Assembly: GCA_023426245.1 (NCBI GenBank)
Contig: JAFABB010000019.1
Location: forward strand, 1-64,000
Source of the DNA: Bacillota bacterium
GTDB taxonomy: Bacteria > Bacillota > UBA4882 > UBA8346
Direction: 5' to 3'
DNA length: 64,000 bases
The position numbers and the translations under genes were made by a program. The notes under the pieces were generated by a model that made no database searches, was not told where the DNA came from, and was given only the letters and a program-made list of their open reading frames with translations. Positions 36,290 through 45,105 of the stretch are shown here, piece by piece (positions within the stretch are counted from its first letter, which is position 1; each line of letters begins with the position of its first letter).

Positions 36290-37924
36290 TTACCAGCCGA
36301 CCCGGATGATTAACCCCTTCGGATCGCCGACTTCCAAATAAGCTGCTTGTCCATTGACATCGTCATAGCAAAATCCGTAAGCAAGCCCGTCAATACTGTG
36401 AGTGTGCCAGAACTTCGCATAATAATTGGCAGGCGCCGCTTGATAATAGTTACTGACATTATTCCAGTCGGAAAGAGTATAGACGTGCCGGTTGATGGCT
36501 GCGCAAGTTGCTGCATTCTGTTGTAAGGCATTGGTACCTAATAAAATATCCTGAGTGGAATAACCGGAATAGCCTGCAAAATAATTGGCATTGGCTCCAC
36601 CGACCGCAAAAGAACCGTGGATCGGCGCTACGATCCGGTATGGTGTTTGGAGTGTACCTAAAGATTTGAATTCATCCGGTACTTCATTTTGATACTTTGT
36701 AAATAACCCCGAACGGGTTTCCGATTCAAATTCACCGACGGTTTTATCATAATTGCCAGCTTTGTTGATCAGACGGTGCTGGATCGGAAAACCGAATCCA
36801 TCGACCCGGGTGGTATTGCCGTGATATCCGGAATCATTAACAGTAAATTCAATGAAGTCAAAATATACATTAAGGTTGGGATCGGTTGGATTGTTGATAT
36901 CGGGACCGGCAAACCCCGTATCATAGGTTTTAATATAGCAGGGACTTCCCAGGCTGAGATACATCCGGCCGGAAAACATTTTGGGCAGGCTGAACCATTG
37001 TTGCTCGCTGATGGTATGGTAAATGTTTGCATAATTGACGCCGTTTTTGATCAAATGCCCGGAAGCGTCATTCAGAGCGGTGGAAATCGGAATTAGATTG
37101 CCATTGAGGTCCAGGTAGCACCAGCCGCCGGTAGTCGGATTTTTGCCGAGCACCGCCCAATAAATCTGGCTATCTGCATAGGCGCCATTTGTCCCGTTCA
37201 TGACCCTACAGGTCATGACGGAGCTTCCCGATGGTGAAGGTATTGTTGAAGCGACTACCGAATAGATTGAATTACTTGCGGTAGTGCTAATAACGACGGA
37301 AGACATTTTATCATTACAATCCGCTCCCACATAGGAAGAATCCGCCTTGAAGGTCCACTTGGTTCCGGTAAAATCATAATTTTGATAAACATCGACCACA
37401 TATCCGCTGGGGACTTTTAAGGAAGACATCCAGTCATTGGGGATGCCGGCGGCATTTAATTGGCTTAAAGTGTAACTCCCGAGGCCAAGTGTGACAGCGG
37501 TACCGGCATAATTGGCATCCTGATAAAAAGTTACTCCTGAAGAACTGCCCGATCCGGACGAACTCCCTGATCCGACTGTATAGGTGGCGGAAGCAGAATC
37601 ATATTGGAGTCCGTCTTTATTGTACGTAAAGTTGTAAGTAATCGAGTTGCCCGAACTTAAGCCGTTGATCGGGTATTCCCATTGCGCTGTATTGCTGTTG
37701 TAGGTCATATATACATTTTGTTGGGAAGCCCCGGAAACTGTGTAGTGCAGAATGACATAGCCTGCAGTAAAGCTGCTCGGTTTGAACCAGAATTGTACTG
37801 AAGTTGAACTGGATGACGTCACCCCCGATGTATAATCGGAAGCGCTCCAAACTGATGAATTCCCGAACATGCTGATGAACGATATCAGGAACAGTATCAA
37901 CCATAAACTTTTCCGTATGTTCAT
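36290..37924 (-). CDS. secreted GH64 beta-1,3-glucanase with CBM56 and beta-gamma-crystallin modules
   Basis: 544 residues. Signal peptide at 1-28. CBM56 (beta-1,3-glucan-binding) at ~29-118 (TSVQFWFKPSSFTAGYVILHY). A Ser/Gly linker leads to a beta-gamma-crystallin domain at 131-213 (VTFYQDANYAGTAVTL, DWMSSLKVPSGY, CNDKMSSVVI). The GH64 domain fills ~217-544, with MYLSLGSPCYIKTY, FDFIEFTV and TTRVDGFGFPI. GH64 enzymes release laminaripentaose from beta-1,3-glucan. AAGGAGGAAAG precedes the ATG. The first two modules are near duplicates of those in the GH16 gene two genes away. Confidence 0.9.
   Translation of the reverse strand: MNIRKSLWLILFLISFISMFGNSSVWSASDYTSGVTSSSSTSVQFWFKPSSFTAGYVILHYTVSGASQQNVYMTYNSNTAQWEYPINGLSSGNSITYNFTYNKDGLQYDSASATYTVGSGSSSGSGSSSGVTFYQDANYAGTAVTLGLGSYTLSQLNAAGIPNDWMSSLKVPSGYVVDVYQNYDFTGTKWTFKADSSYVGADCNDKMSSVVISTTASNSIYSVVASTIPSPSGSSVMTCRVMNGTNGAYADSQIYWAVLGKNPTTGGWCYLDLNGNLIPISTALNDASGHLIKNGVNYANIYHTISEQQWFSLPKMFSGRMYLSLGSPCYIKTYDTGFAGPDINNPTDPNLNVYFDFIEFTVNDSGYHGNTTRVDGFGFPIQHRLINKAGNYDKTVGEFESETRSGLFTKYQNEVPDEFKSLGTLQTPYRIVAPIHGSFAVGGANANYFAGYSGYSTQDILLGTNALQQNAATCAAINRHVYTLSDWNNVSNYYQAAPANYYAKFWHTHSIDGLAYGFCYDDVNGQAAYLEVGDPKGLIIRVGW
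37286..37534 (-). repeat. beta-gamma-crystallin module copy (GH64 gene)
   Basis: This coding segment closely resembles 39251-39496 and 40949-41194 and, less closely, 25697-25943. The blocks for NDWMSSLKVP and CNDKMSS are nearly identical at base level, which points to module duplication within this locus. Confidence 0.75.
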
Positions 37925-38116
37925 TGGTTCTTTCCTCCTTGTTGAAAGTTTTTAATCATTTTGCAATTGAGATGTCCTAGCCTTCTTCTGTTGACCGAGA
38001 ACCACCCCCTTTCAAGACCAAGTTGATTGCGGAAGCCGCCGGTAATTTTTTTACCGGGGCTTCCTGATCTTGATTTGCACTTAAAGCAGTATGGTTACAA
38101 TTGCCGTTTTGAATCA

Positions 38117-40021
38117 TCAAATAGCTTGCCAAAGCGCCGGAACGTTCGGCGGTTCCCAACCGGTTAAAGAAGTATGCGCTTGAATGCATTTGTAATTCTT
38201 GCCGTTATAGGCAACGATATCCCCGACCCGATACGCGGTATTTGCTTTCCATTCCGGGTAAATGCCTGGAGTGGGTGTTGGAGTTGGCTCTGGAGTCGGA
38301 GTCGGCGTTACGGTAGGATTAGGCGTCCCACCTCCCGGCAAAGTATCAAGATGCGGGCTAATTGTATTTGCAAAGTTATAGCCGTTGGAAGCATCCCAGT
38401 TGATGGACCAAGTCATAGCGCCGCGAATTGCGGGATAGGTATGGGGCGGTTTAAACGATCCGGCGTTGGCGCCGGTGGTCAGACAATCAAGAGCTGCATT
38501 CACGATGGAAGGAGCAACATAACCACCTCCGGCGGCTGAAGTGGAAGCTGGTAAGCCTAAACCGACTTGACCAGGAAGTAAACCATTTTCCAGTTGGATT
38601 GTCGCTAAAGCGGTTAGAAAATCCTCTGTTCCCTGATAGTATACTTTACCATCGTAACCCAGCATTGAGCCTGAGTTGTAATATTGCATATTGACGATGG
38701 TAAGAATATCTTTGATACTTAAGGCCAATTGGAAGTAACCGTTACCGGTCGATTGCATATCGATGGTCTGTGGAGCCAAGGTGATAATCAGATTGGAACC
38801 GGCCAGGGATGACAGCTGCCGCAATGCTTGAGCCATGTAAGTGGCGTTGATTCCGTTCTCCAAGTCGATGTCGACGCCTTCCAATCCGTATTTGGTCATT
38901 AACGAATAAATACTGTTGGCGAAGTTTGCTGCGCTGGAGGAATTGGAGACGCTGATCGTGCCGTTTTGCCCGCCCACGGAGATGATTACATGCTGCCCCC
39001 GGGCTTTGACCGTTTGGATATCTCCAATAAATTGTGCTTCGGTATAACCACCCAGGGCCGCTGCCAATCCTGAGTCAATGCTGAAGCTGACTGCGCCGGG
39101 GGTCGTTGTGGCATCGGCAAACGCTATCGCAATAATGTCATATGTGACTGGCACATCACTGATACGCAAACAACGGGCCCCGTTATTAAAGTTCTGCCAG
39201 TAACCGGTTAATAGGTGGGTCGGCAAGGAAGTGGCATAAGCCGTGTTGCTAATTTTCACGGATGACATTTTGTCATTGCAATCAGCACCCACGTAAGCAA
39301 TGCCGGCTGTGTAAGTCCAGCGGGTCCCGGCGAAATTATCATTTTGATAAACTTCAACCGTATATCCGTCAGGGACTTTTAACCCAGACATCCAGTCGTT
39401 GGGAATTCCAGCGGCGTTTAATTGGCTTAAGGTATAGCTTCCGACATCAAGTGTCACCGCTGTCCCTCTATAATCTGCATCCTGATAGAAGGTGACTCCC
39501 GCATTTTGTATCAGGGGTCTAAAAGTGGCGTCTTGTTTGTCGAGATCACTTGAAATCGCAGTTCTCACTAATAATGAATTTTGATGCCGGAGATACTCAC
39601 CCGGATAATTATAGGATTCAAAGGAGGTCAAGTTGCTGTCCGCCAATCCCGCACGCTGGAACCAAGTTGCATCGGCTGCGAACAAGTTGGAGTTGTCATA
39701 GCTATCCAACCAAATCTCACCGTTACGATGCCGTAAATAACTGCCTGGATAATTGACGGATTGAAAAGAGACGCCGTTCGCATCAGCCAGACCGGGAACC
39801 AGCTTGAATTGGGCATCCTGATAGGGGTTGATGACAGCGTCGATCCGGCCCCGGCCATTCTGGTGACGTATATAATTTCCCGGATTATTGTAGGTTTCGA
39901 ATTGAAAAACCGTATAGCGATTTGTTGTTTCTTCGGCTATGATGGTTGTATTGCCAATCAGTAAGCCTATCACCAATGCCGCCAGTAGAACCGGCGTGAT
40001 GAAGCGTGAAATTTTTTTCAT
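38117..40021 (-). CDS. secreted GH18 chitinase with AbfB-like, beta-gamma-crystallin and CBM5/12 modules
   Basis: 634 residues. Signal peptide at ~1-30. The AbfB/CBM42-like beta-trefoil at ~35-170 has three repeats of the FESYNYPGEYLRH type. A beta-gamma-crystallin domain spans 176-257. The single GH18 domain spans ~268-575, with active site GVDIDLE (Glu388). A Pro/Thr linker at ~577-600 (TPTPTPEPTPTP) leads to the C-terminal CBM5/12 (EWKANTAYRVGDIVAYNGKNYKC). AAAGGAG precedes the ATG. It is second in the reverse-strand enzyme set. The short 192-base gap to the GH64 gene shows no gene I believe. Confidence 0.92.
   Translation of the reverse strand: MKKISRFITPVLLAALVIGLLIGNTTIIAEETTNRYTVFQFETYNNPGNYIRHQNGRGRIDAVINPYQDAQFKLVPGLADANGVSFQSVNYPGSYLRHRNGEIWLDSYDNSNLFAADATWFQRAGLADSNLTSFESYNYPGEYLRHQNSLLVRTAISSDLDKQDATFRPLIQNAGVTFYQDADYRGTAVTLDVGSYTLSQLNAAGIPNDWMSGLKVPDGYTVEVYQNDNFAGTRWTYTAGIAYVGADCNDKMSSVKISNTAYATSLPTHLLTGYWQNFNNGARCLRISDVPVTYDIIAIAFADATTTPGAVSFSIDSGLAAALGGYTEAQFIGDIQTVKARGQHVIISVGGQNGTISVSNSSSAANFANSIYSLMTKYGLEGVDIDLENGINATYMAQALRQLSSLAGSNLIITLAPQTIDMQSTGNGYFQLALSIKDILTIVNMQYYNSGSMLGYDGKVYYQGTEDFLTALATIQLENGLLPGQVGLGLPASTSAAGGGYVAPSIVNAALDCLTTGANAGSFKPPHTYPAIRGAMTWSINWDASNGYNFANTISPHLDTLPGGGTPNPTVTPTPTPEPTPTPTPGIYPEWKANTAYRVGDIVAYNGKNYKCIQAHTSLTGWEPPNVPALWQAI
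39251..39496 (-). repeat. beta-gamma-crystallin module copy (GH18 gene)
   Basis: Second copy of the crystallin-coding module in this cluster. It has the same order of conserved blocks as the copies in the GH64 and GH16 genes, but more base changes. Confidence 0.72.
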
Positions 40022-40132
40022 GATTTAAACTCCTTTCATAGGGATTTTGGTACAATGCAATTTCTAAACTGAAAATCTATGTCTCATTGATTCAAAAATA
40101 TTTCGCAACAGCCCTCGAATGGGTTGCACTGT

Positions 40133-41566
40133 TTATTGATAGACTCTGACGTAGTCTACATACATATAGCAGGGAAAATTCGCTTGTGCCGGATCGGTAG
40201 GACCCGTAAAAGTACCGTTGATGGCTAAATTTAAAATAATGAAGAAAGGCTGACGAAATTCTTCTTGATTGGAAGCCGAAATATCCTGGGTCTTTATCAC
40301 CGTTCCATCCAAGTAATATTTCATGATGGTGCCGTTCCATTCCATTGCATAGATATGCCACTGCGTTTCATCGACTCCAGTAGTCCAGGTAGGATTGTTG
40401 GCTGTCGTACCACTGGCCCAGGGATTGACTCCTATCCGGGTATCCCAAAATAAATTGCTGCAAAATTGAGTCTCGGCGTTCCGGTGCTCCATGATGTCAA
40501 TCTCACCGCAACTGGACCAATTGGTAGGTAAAGTATCATATCCGCCGTTGGCTCCGTTTACCGTTGTATCACAGGCGTTTCCCATCATCCAAAATGCCGG
40601 CCAAGTTGAGGCGATGGTCGGTACTTTGATTCTGGCCTCAATTCTTCCGTATTTCCATGAACGGAGCCCTTTGGTGGTGATTCGGCCAGAAAATTGATAC
40701 CAGTTACGGTTGGCAAACACATAAGGTGTACTTAAATATTCCCCTTTGATCACCAGATTGCCATTGGATAGCGAAACATTATCCGACCGGTACCATTCCC
40801 ATTCTCCGTTACCCCAACCATCAAAGGAACCTGAACCGGGATTGTAACCGTTTCCGATTTGATAGTTCCAGTTGGTGCGATCTAGAGTACTGCCATCAAA
40901 GTCGTCCGCCCAAACTAAAGAGTTATACATATAATTTCCGGAAGCGCGAATCATTACGGAAGACATTTGATCGTTACAAGCCGACCCCACATAAGAAGTA
41001 CCCGCTGTAAAGGTCCATTGGGTTCCGGCAAAATTATCATTCTGATAGACATCGACTACATATCCGCCGGGGACTTTTAAGGAAGACATCCAATCATTGG
41101 GGATGCCGGCAGCGTTTAATTGAGTTAATGTATAGCTTCCGGGACTAAGTGTCACCGCTGTTCCTCCATAATTGGCATCCTGATAGAAGGTAACCCTGGT
41201 AGAACTACTCGAGCCGACAGTATAACTTGCGATAGCGGAATCATATTGGAGTCCGTTTTTGTTGTAAGTATAGTTATAAGTCATTGTGTTGCCCGAACTC
41301 AAACCGCTGACTGAATATTCCCATTGCGCCGTGCTGCTGTTGTAGGTCATATAGACATTCTGTTGGGAGGCGCCGGAGAGAGTGTAATGCAGGATGACAT
41401 AATCGGCAGTAAAGCCGCTGGGTTTGAACCAAAATTGTATAGAAGTTGAACTTGACGCCGTCACTCCCGAAGTGTAGTCGGAGGCGCCTTGGACACAGGG
41501 AATTTCAATGACTCCAAAGGCTAATAAAAATACGATTGCCAGCCACAAAAATCTTTGTTTTTTCAT
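40133..41566 (-). CDS. secreted GH16 beta-1,3-glucanase with CBM56 and beta-gamma-crystallin modules
   Basis: 477 residues from ATG 41566, chosen because TGGAGGAAC is 7-8 bases before it and overlaps the alternative ATG at 41581. Signal peptide at ~1-28 (FLWLAIVFLLAFGVIEIPCVQG). CBM56 at ~29-117, beta-gamma-crystallin at ~125-206. The GH16 laminarinase domain spans ~215-477; the catalytic motif GEIDIMEH holds nucleophile and acid/base Glu, and WPAFWMMG shapes the substrate cleft. It should cleave internal beta-1,3-glucan bonds. As the first gene of the reverse-strand set it lies next to the extended -10 promoter at 41728-41737. Confidence 0.93.
   Translation of the reverse strand: MKKQRFLWLAIVFLLAFGVIEIPCVQGASDYTSGVTASSSTSIQFWFKPSGFTADYVILHYTLSGASQQNVYMTYNSSTAQWEYSVSGLSSGNTMTYNYTYNKNGLQYDSAIASYTVGSSSSTRVTFYQDANYGGTAVTLSPGSYTLTQLNAAGIPNDWMSSLKVPGGYVVDVYQNDNFAGTQWTFTAGTSYVGSACNDQMSSVMIRASGNYMYNSLVWADDFDGSTLDRTNWNYQIGNGYNPGSGSFDGWGNGEWEWYRSDNVSLSNGNLVIKGEYLSTPYVFANRNWYQFSGRITTKGLRSWKYGRIEARIKVPTIASTWPAFWMMGNACDTTVNGANGGYDTLPTNWSSCGEIDIMEHRNAETQFCSNLFWDTRIGVNPWASGTTANNPTWTTGVDETQWHIYAMEWNGTIMKYYLDGTVIKTQDISASNQEEFRQPFFIILNLAINGTFTGPTDPAQANFPCYMYVDYVRVYQ
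40949..41194 (-). repeat. beta-gamma-crystallin module copy (GH16 gene)
   Basis: Third copy of the crystallin-coding module in the cluster. Together with the adjacent CBM56 segment it is very similar to the 5' half of the GH64 gene. Confidence 0.75.
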
Positions 41567-42525
41567 TTTTTGTTCCTCCATTTTAAATTTTTCCCAGAAA
41601 ATTGGCCTACAATTGGACTGCGGACATTCAAAAAATTTGGCTTTTACCCGTGTATTATCAGCTGATCACCTCTCTTTGTTTCTTAGTGAAAATAAGTAAA
41701 GTAAAAAAATTCCAAATCAATGATTTCATTATACCATAAAATTTCCAGAAAAATAATTAAAGTTATGAAAAAATTAAATAACAAATTTTAATATATAAAA
41801 TGCAACTAATAAGAATAGTGACGCTGTTTATGTTGTTATATTTGCCATTTAACAGTATCTTATTAAGTTCTTCGGATGAACCATCATCCATGCCGGTAGG
41901 CTTGTCAGTTATTTGAGAACGATTATCCTCTGCGGATACCTTTGTAGTATTTTTACAGCAAAATAGTTTTTTGGAAAGGGTAGAACAGCTACAAATTTTT
42001 CATCTCCACCCGGTTTATGTTTCTTTTGCCAAGCATAGCTTGTTTAATTTCACTGCAGTAACAACATCAAAACCGTAGGATTTCATGCTTCAATACAATC
42101 CCCTTTTTTGTATTTGTAATTGCTGATTTTTATAAAAAATAGTAGTATTTTCCCATCAGACAATTTAGAGGTTTATTTAAAAATTCCCTAAATAAACATG
42201 AATTATCAATTAGAATTGGAAAATAGAATAAAAGAGCTGGGGATGCCGGCGTCTTCGGGATTTATTTTAATCCCGGCAAGTTGGCTACCAATATTTTCGT
42301 GGTTTGAAATTCGGCTATCTGATATGGGTGGTCACTCTGGTCATACGAATTGATTAAAATTGTGGGGGTTTTCCGGGAGACCTCTTTTTTTGTTGCTTTT
42401 TTACGGAGGTTGATTGATAGAAACGGAATAAAAAACCTGAATTCTATTGGAATACGACATATGGATTTCGAATAATATGGTAATTTTATATAGATTTCCA
42501 AAGACTCTTCAGGAGGTATCATTCA
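41567..42525. other. 959-base divergent control region between the GH16 set and the BTAD regulator
   Basis: Very AT-rich near the GH16 start. It holds the extended -10 promoter at 41728-41737. The rest, including a GCCGGGATT-type hairpin near 42243-42285, shows no convincing gene. A 42-codon reverse frame at 41763-41891 has a hydrophobic C-terminus but no ribosome site. Confidence 0.5.
41728..41736 (-). promoter_or_regulatory. extended -10 promoter of the secreted-enzyme set
   Basis: The reverse strand reads TGGTATAAT, a perfect -10 hexamer with the upstream TG of extended -10 promoters. The -35 region is weak. It lies about 165 bases before the GH16 start codon, which leaves room for regulation by an activator. 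Confidence 0.5.
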
Positions 42526-43755
42526 TTGTTTGATGTTCAATGGATTCAAAAAGCGACTGACAGGCGATCTTCCGCATTACGGATATATTGTTTAGGGGTA
42601 TTTCGCGTTTTAAGGCCAGGAGAACATCAGGCAATCGGAATCAACAGTAAACATAAAATGTGGTTATTCTTTAAGTATTTGGTTGCCCACAAAGGCTCGG
42701 CGGTGCAGACAGAAAAAATCATGGAGCTTCTTTGGCCGGGTGGACATTTCCATGATACTTCGTGCTTACGGACTACAATTTCCAGGCTGAAGACGTTATT
42801 AGAGCCCCAGCGGATCGGTTACCAAAGATCTTCTTATATTACTTACTCCAAAGATAGTTGTGCCTTCAATGTGCATACATCCTACTGGGTGGATGTTGAT
42901 GAATTTGAATCTTTATGCGCTAGTGCTCATCAATTAGGCAACAGCGACCGCTCGAAAGCAATTGATCACTATTTGCAAGCCCTTTCGCTGTATCAAGGGG
43001 ACTATTTCGCGGAAGATCCCGATTTGGAATGGACCCTTGTGCCACGCGAGTATTACCGGCGTTTGTTTATTGATGCAACGGCAGAAGTGGCGCTATGGAT
43101 GCTCGAAAGTAAAGAATGGGCTAAAGCAGGCATATTAGTCAAACAAGCGATTAAAATCGATCCTTATACTGAAAAACTACAGATTTTATTGATGAAGGCG
43201 CTTCTCGGAATGGGAAATCTGAAGGCCGCAGCTGAACATTATAGTTATTACTCTAGTTTCCTTTATAAAGAATTAGGGGTTAAGCCGTCGGAAGAATGGA
43301 AGTGCCTTTACAAACAATTGCGCCATCCCAATGCGGATTCACCCGGAAACCGCATCCTGGAAGGAAAGATTGAAATGTTTGCCAAAGAGGATGGACCTAT
43401 GGTTTGTGAGGTTGATTTTTTCTGGAATTATCTTTTATTTGAACGTCGCCGTTTAGCAAGGAATGGTGGAGAATCCAGTTTGATTATTTTAGGACATGCC
43501 CAAAATAGTTTCGGAACTTCTGAGCAAAACCGGGTGGCTACGATGGCTGAATTGGAATTGATCGTTTATCAAAGGTTGCGAAAATCAGATCTTGTGTGCA
43601 GACTGGACGGGCTCCATCTCGCCTTACTGGTGCCGTCGACCGGTACTGCGGGGGCTAAAATAATTATCTTGCAAATCAAAGAGAGTATTACCCAAAATAA
43701 TACGATTTGCCTGGGAAATATAGAGATAAGCGTTAAGTCAGTAAAGCCTGTATGA
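42526..43755 (+). CDS. SARP-like regulator: winged helix, BTAD and a C-terminal GGDEF-like remnant
   Basis: 409 residues, soluble. The OmpR/SARP-type DNA-binding domain spans ~18-115 (IYCLGVFRVL, SRLKTLLEP), and the bacterial transcriptional activation domain of helical repeats spans ~122-268 (VDVDEFESLC, ALSLYQGDYF, ELGVKPSEEWKCLYKQL). The last ~120 residues (LLFERRRLARNGGESSLIIL, VYQRLRKSDLVCRLDGLHLALLVP) have the pattern of a degenerate GGDEF-type domain without a GGDEF signature. AGGAGG lies 9 bases before TTG 42526. It is divergent from the secreted-enzyme set and may activate it; this is inference. Confidence 0.78.
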   Translation: MFDVQWIQKATDRRSSALRIYCLGVFRVLRPGEHQAIGINSKHKMWLFFKYLVAHKGSAVQTEKIMELLWPGGHFHDTSCLRTTISRLKTLLEPQRIGYQRSSYITYSKDSCAFNVHTSYWVDVDEFESLCASAHQLGNSDRSKAIDHYLQALSLYQGDYFAEDPDLEWTLVPREYYRRLFIDATAEVALWMLESKEWAKAGILVKQAIKIDPYTEKLQILLMKALLGMGNLKAAAEHYSYYSSFLYKELGVKPSEEWKCLYKQLRHPNADSPGNRILEGKIEMFAKEDGPMVCEVDFFWNYLLFERRRLARNGGESSLIILGHAQNSFGTSEQNRVATMAELELIVYQRLRKSDLVCRLDGLHLALLVPSTGTAGAKIIILQIKESITQNNTICLGNIEISVKSVKPV

Positions 43756-43791
43756 AATCCAATCGTATGAATATCCTGGAAAGGGGTTGTC

Positions 43792-43833
43792 CCAAAAGTA
43801 AATTCGTGAGCCTGCGCACGAATTTACTTTTGG
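43792..43833. repeat. 17-bp perfect hairpin related to the MITE-like ends
   Basis: Positions 43792-43808 and 43817-43833 are exact inverted copies around an 8-base loop, 37 bases after the regulator stop. The left arm with its flank (GTTGTCCCAAAAGTAAATTC) resembles the left end of the element at 44867. It may end transcription, and is probably a short derivative of the same mobile family. Confidence 0.6.
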
Positions 43834-44270
43834 TCTATCATGGCTTTACTGATCTTATCTTTCGGGATCGCATCGATGTAACATTCTAGAAACAAGAATC
43901 GGTAGAATATGGAGTGGAAGATTGGGAATATAACGAGTAAGTTGAGCTTAAAGAGCTGGAGATATTTGTTTTTCTTGTTATTTTTAGCATAGAAATCATT
44001 GAATTACATATCATATTTATGCTGAAGCTCATTCATATGACTAAAGCATTTGGTTTATGAATTCCCGCCTGACATTGAAGAAATTACATCTTTTTAGGGA
44101 ACGCTTCAGAGCAAGTATGTCTGAATGAATACTTAAAGGAGGGATGCCCGGTTGACCCGGACTGTTCTCAATCCCTTCGTTTTAAATTGACGGATGATGA
44201 GAACGGTATGGCAAAATTAATGAGTTGAGGAAAGAAATTAAACCGGTAAAAACTTAAGGAGGATTTTTTA
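43834..44270 (+). other. 437-base leader region before the secreted-protein gene
   Basis: No reading frame with a ribosome site or family resemblance is seen. CCCGGTTGACCCGGACTG near 44149 and the AAGGAGG at 44258-44264 are the only features; the latter is the ribosome site of the next gene. Confidence 0.4.
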
Positions 44271-44846
44271 ATGCGTAAAATTTTATTGTTGATCCTGGCT
44301 GTTTGTCTAATAGTAACCGTCGGTGCCGGTGCTGCTTTTGCATTTGGGCCGAGGGAAGATGCAAAGGCTGCTCACCCAAATTTCAGCGACAGCCATAAGA
44401 TTGAAGCTTATGTTGAACCTTTTGCGAAAATAACTTGGGGCGATCTTTCAACGGCTTATCTTCAAGGCGATGGCTCTGAATCCAGCATCGGCTCAATTGG
44501 TGTAAAAGTTGAAGCCAATACCACTGTAAAAGTTGATATTTCCGGTGATGGATTTAAATCCGTGATCCCGATGTTTACCGAAAACGGCAATAAATTTAAG
44601 ACCTTTGCCTTAAATTCGGTGTTCAGTTTAGACGGTAAGAAATTTACCGGTACACCCAGCTTTTTTATGGATGACAGCCATAAAAATTTAACGGTGTATT
44701 ATAAGGCTGTTCCGCTTGCGCCTGCACCAGGTTTGGGCGCCATCGAGGCCACCCATGCAGGCAGTTACGAAGGTAATGTAACCGTAACAATTACCAATGC
44801 ATCGATTTGGAATGTCAGAGGGCCTCACGTAGCCGGACAACTATAA
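44271..44846 (+). CDS. small secreted beta-rich protein, candidate Ig-fold surface subunit
   Basis: 191 residues with a clear signal peptide (ILLLILAVCLIVTVGAGAAFAFG). The mature part is predicted to be beta strands: PFAKITWGDLSTAYLQG, TVKVDISGDGF, and a final GSYEGNVTVTITNASIW. That last motif resembles the closing strand of spore-coat-U/chaperone-usher-type pilins (AGxYxDTVTVTV), which is suggestive only. There is no cell-wall sorting motif. AAGGAGG precedes the ATG. It lies upstream of an exported PapD-like protein and two secretin-type genes, separated from them by a MITE-like element. Confidence 0.6.
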   Translation: MRKILLLILAVCLIVTVGAGAAFAFGPREDAKAAHPNFSDSHKIEAYVEPFAKITWGDLSTAYLQGDGSESSIGSIGVKVEANTTVKVDISGDGFKSVIPMFTENGNKFKTFALNSVFSLDGKKFTGTPSFFMDDSHKNLTVYYKAVPLAPAPGLGAIEATHAGSYEGNVTVTITNASIWNVRGPHVAGQL

Positions 44847-44866
44847 GCTTATATCGAGTCACTATA

Positions 44867-44999
44867 GCGGGGCTGTTCCAAAAGGTAATTCGTGCATAAA
44901 TGCGCGCTTGATCAAGAAATACAATAGATTGAAGTCGACATATTCAAGCTATATATTGTATTTTTTATTGAGTTTAAAGTACTTTTTAGACAGCCTCGC
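44867..44999. mobile_element. MITE-like element, copy A
   Basis: A 133-bp non-coding element. Its ends GCGGGGCTGTTCCAAAAG and (inverted) GCGAGGCTGTCTAAAAAG match at 14 of 18 positions, and TA flanks both ends as a possible target duplication. The inside holds a long imperfect inverted repeat (AAGAAATACAATA with TATTGTATTTTTT). A second copy lies at 54050-54183. No transposase is encoded. Confidence 0.7.
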
Positions 45000-45105
45000 T
45001 ATTTATACCCGGAAAAGAATGTTTCTTTTGTGGCAGTCTAGCGGATAGTCGGTATTATTTCCGTTTGGGTGTACCTGGTTTTAGTTGTAAAGAAGGGGTC
45101 AGGGA

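Noticed and set aside
37977..38189. 70-codon reverse frame overlapping the 3' end of the GH18 gene
   Set aside because: Out of frame with the chitinase CBM coding sequence, with no family match.
41763..41891. 42-codon reverse frame with a hydrophobic C-terminus between the GH16 gene and the BTAD regulator
   Set aside because: No ribosome site, and the longer open frame upstream lacks a start codon.
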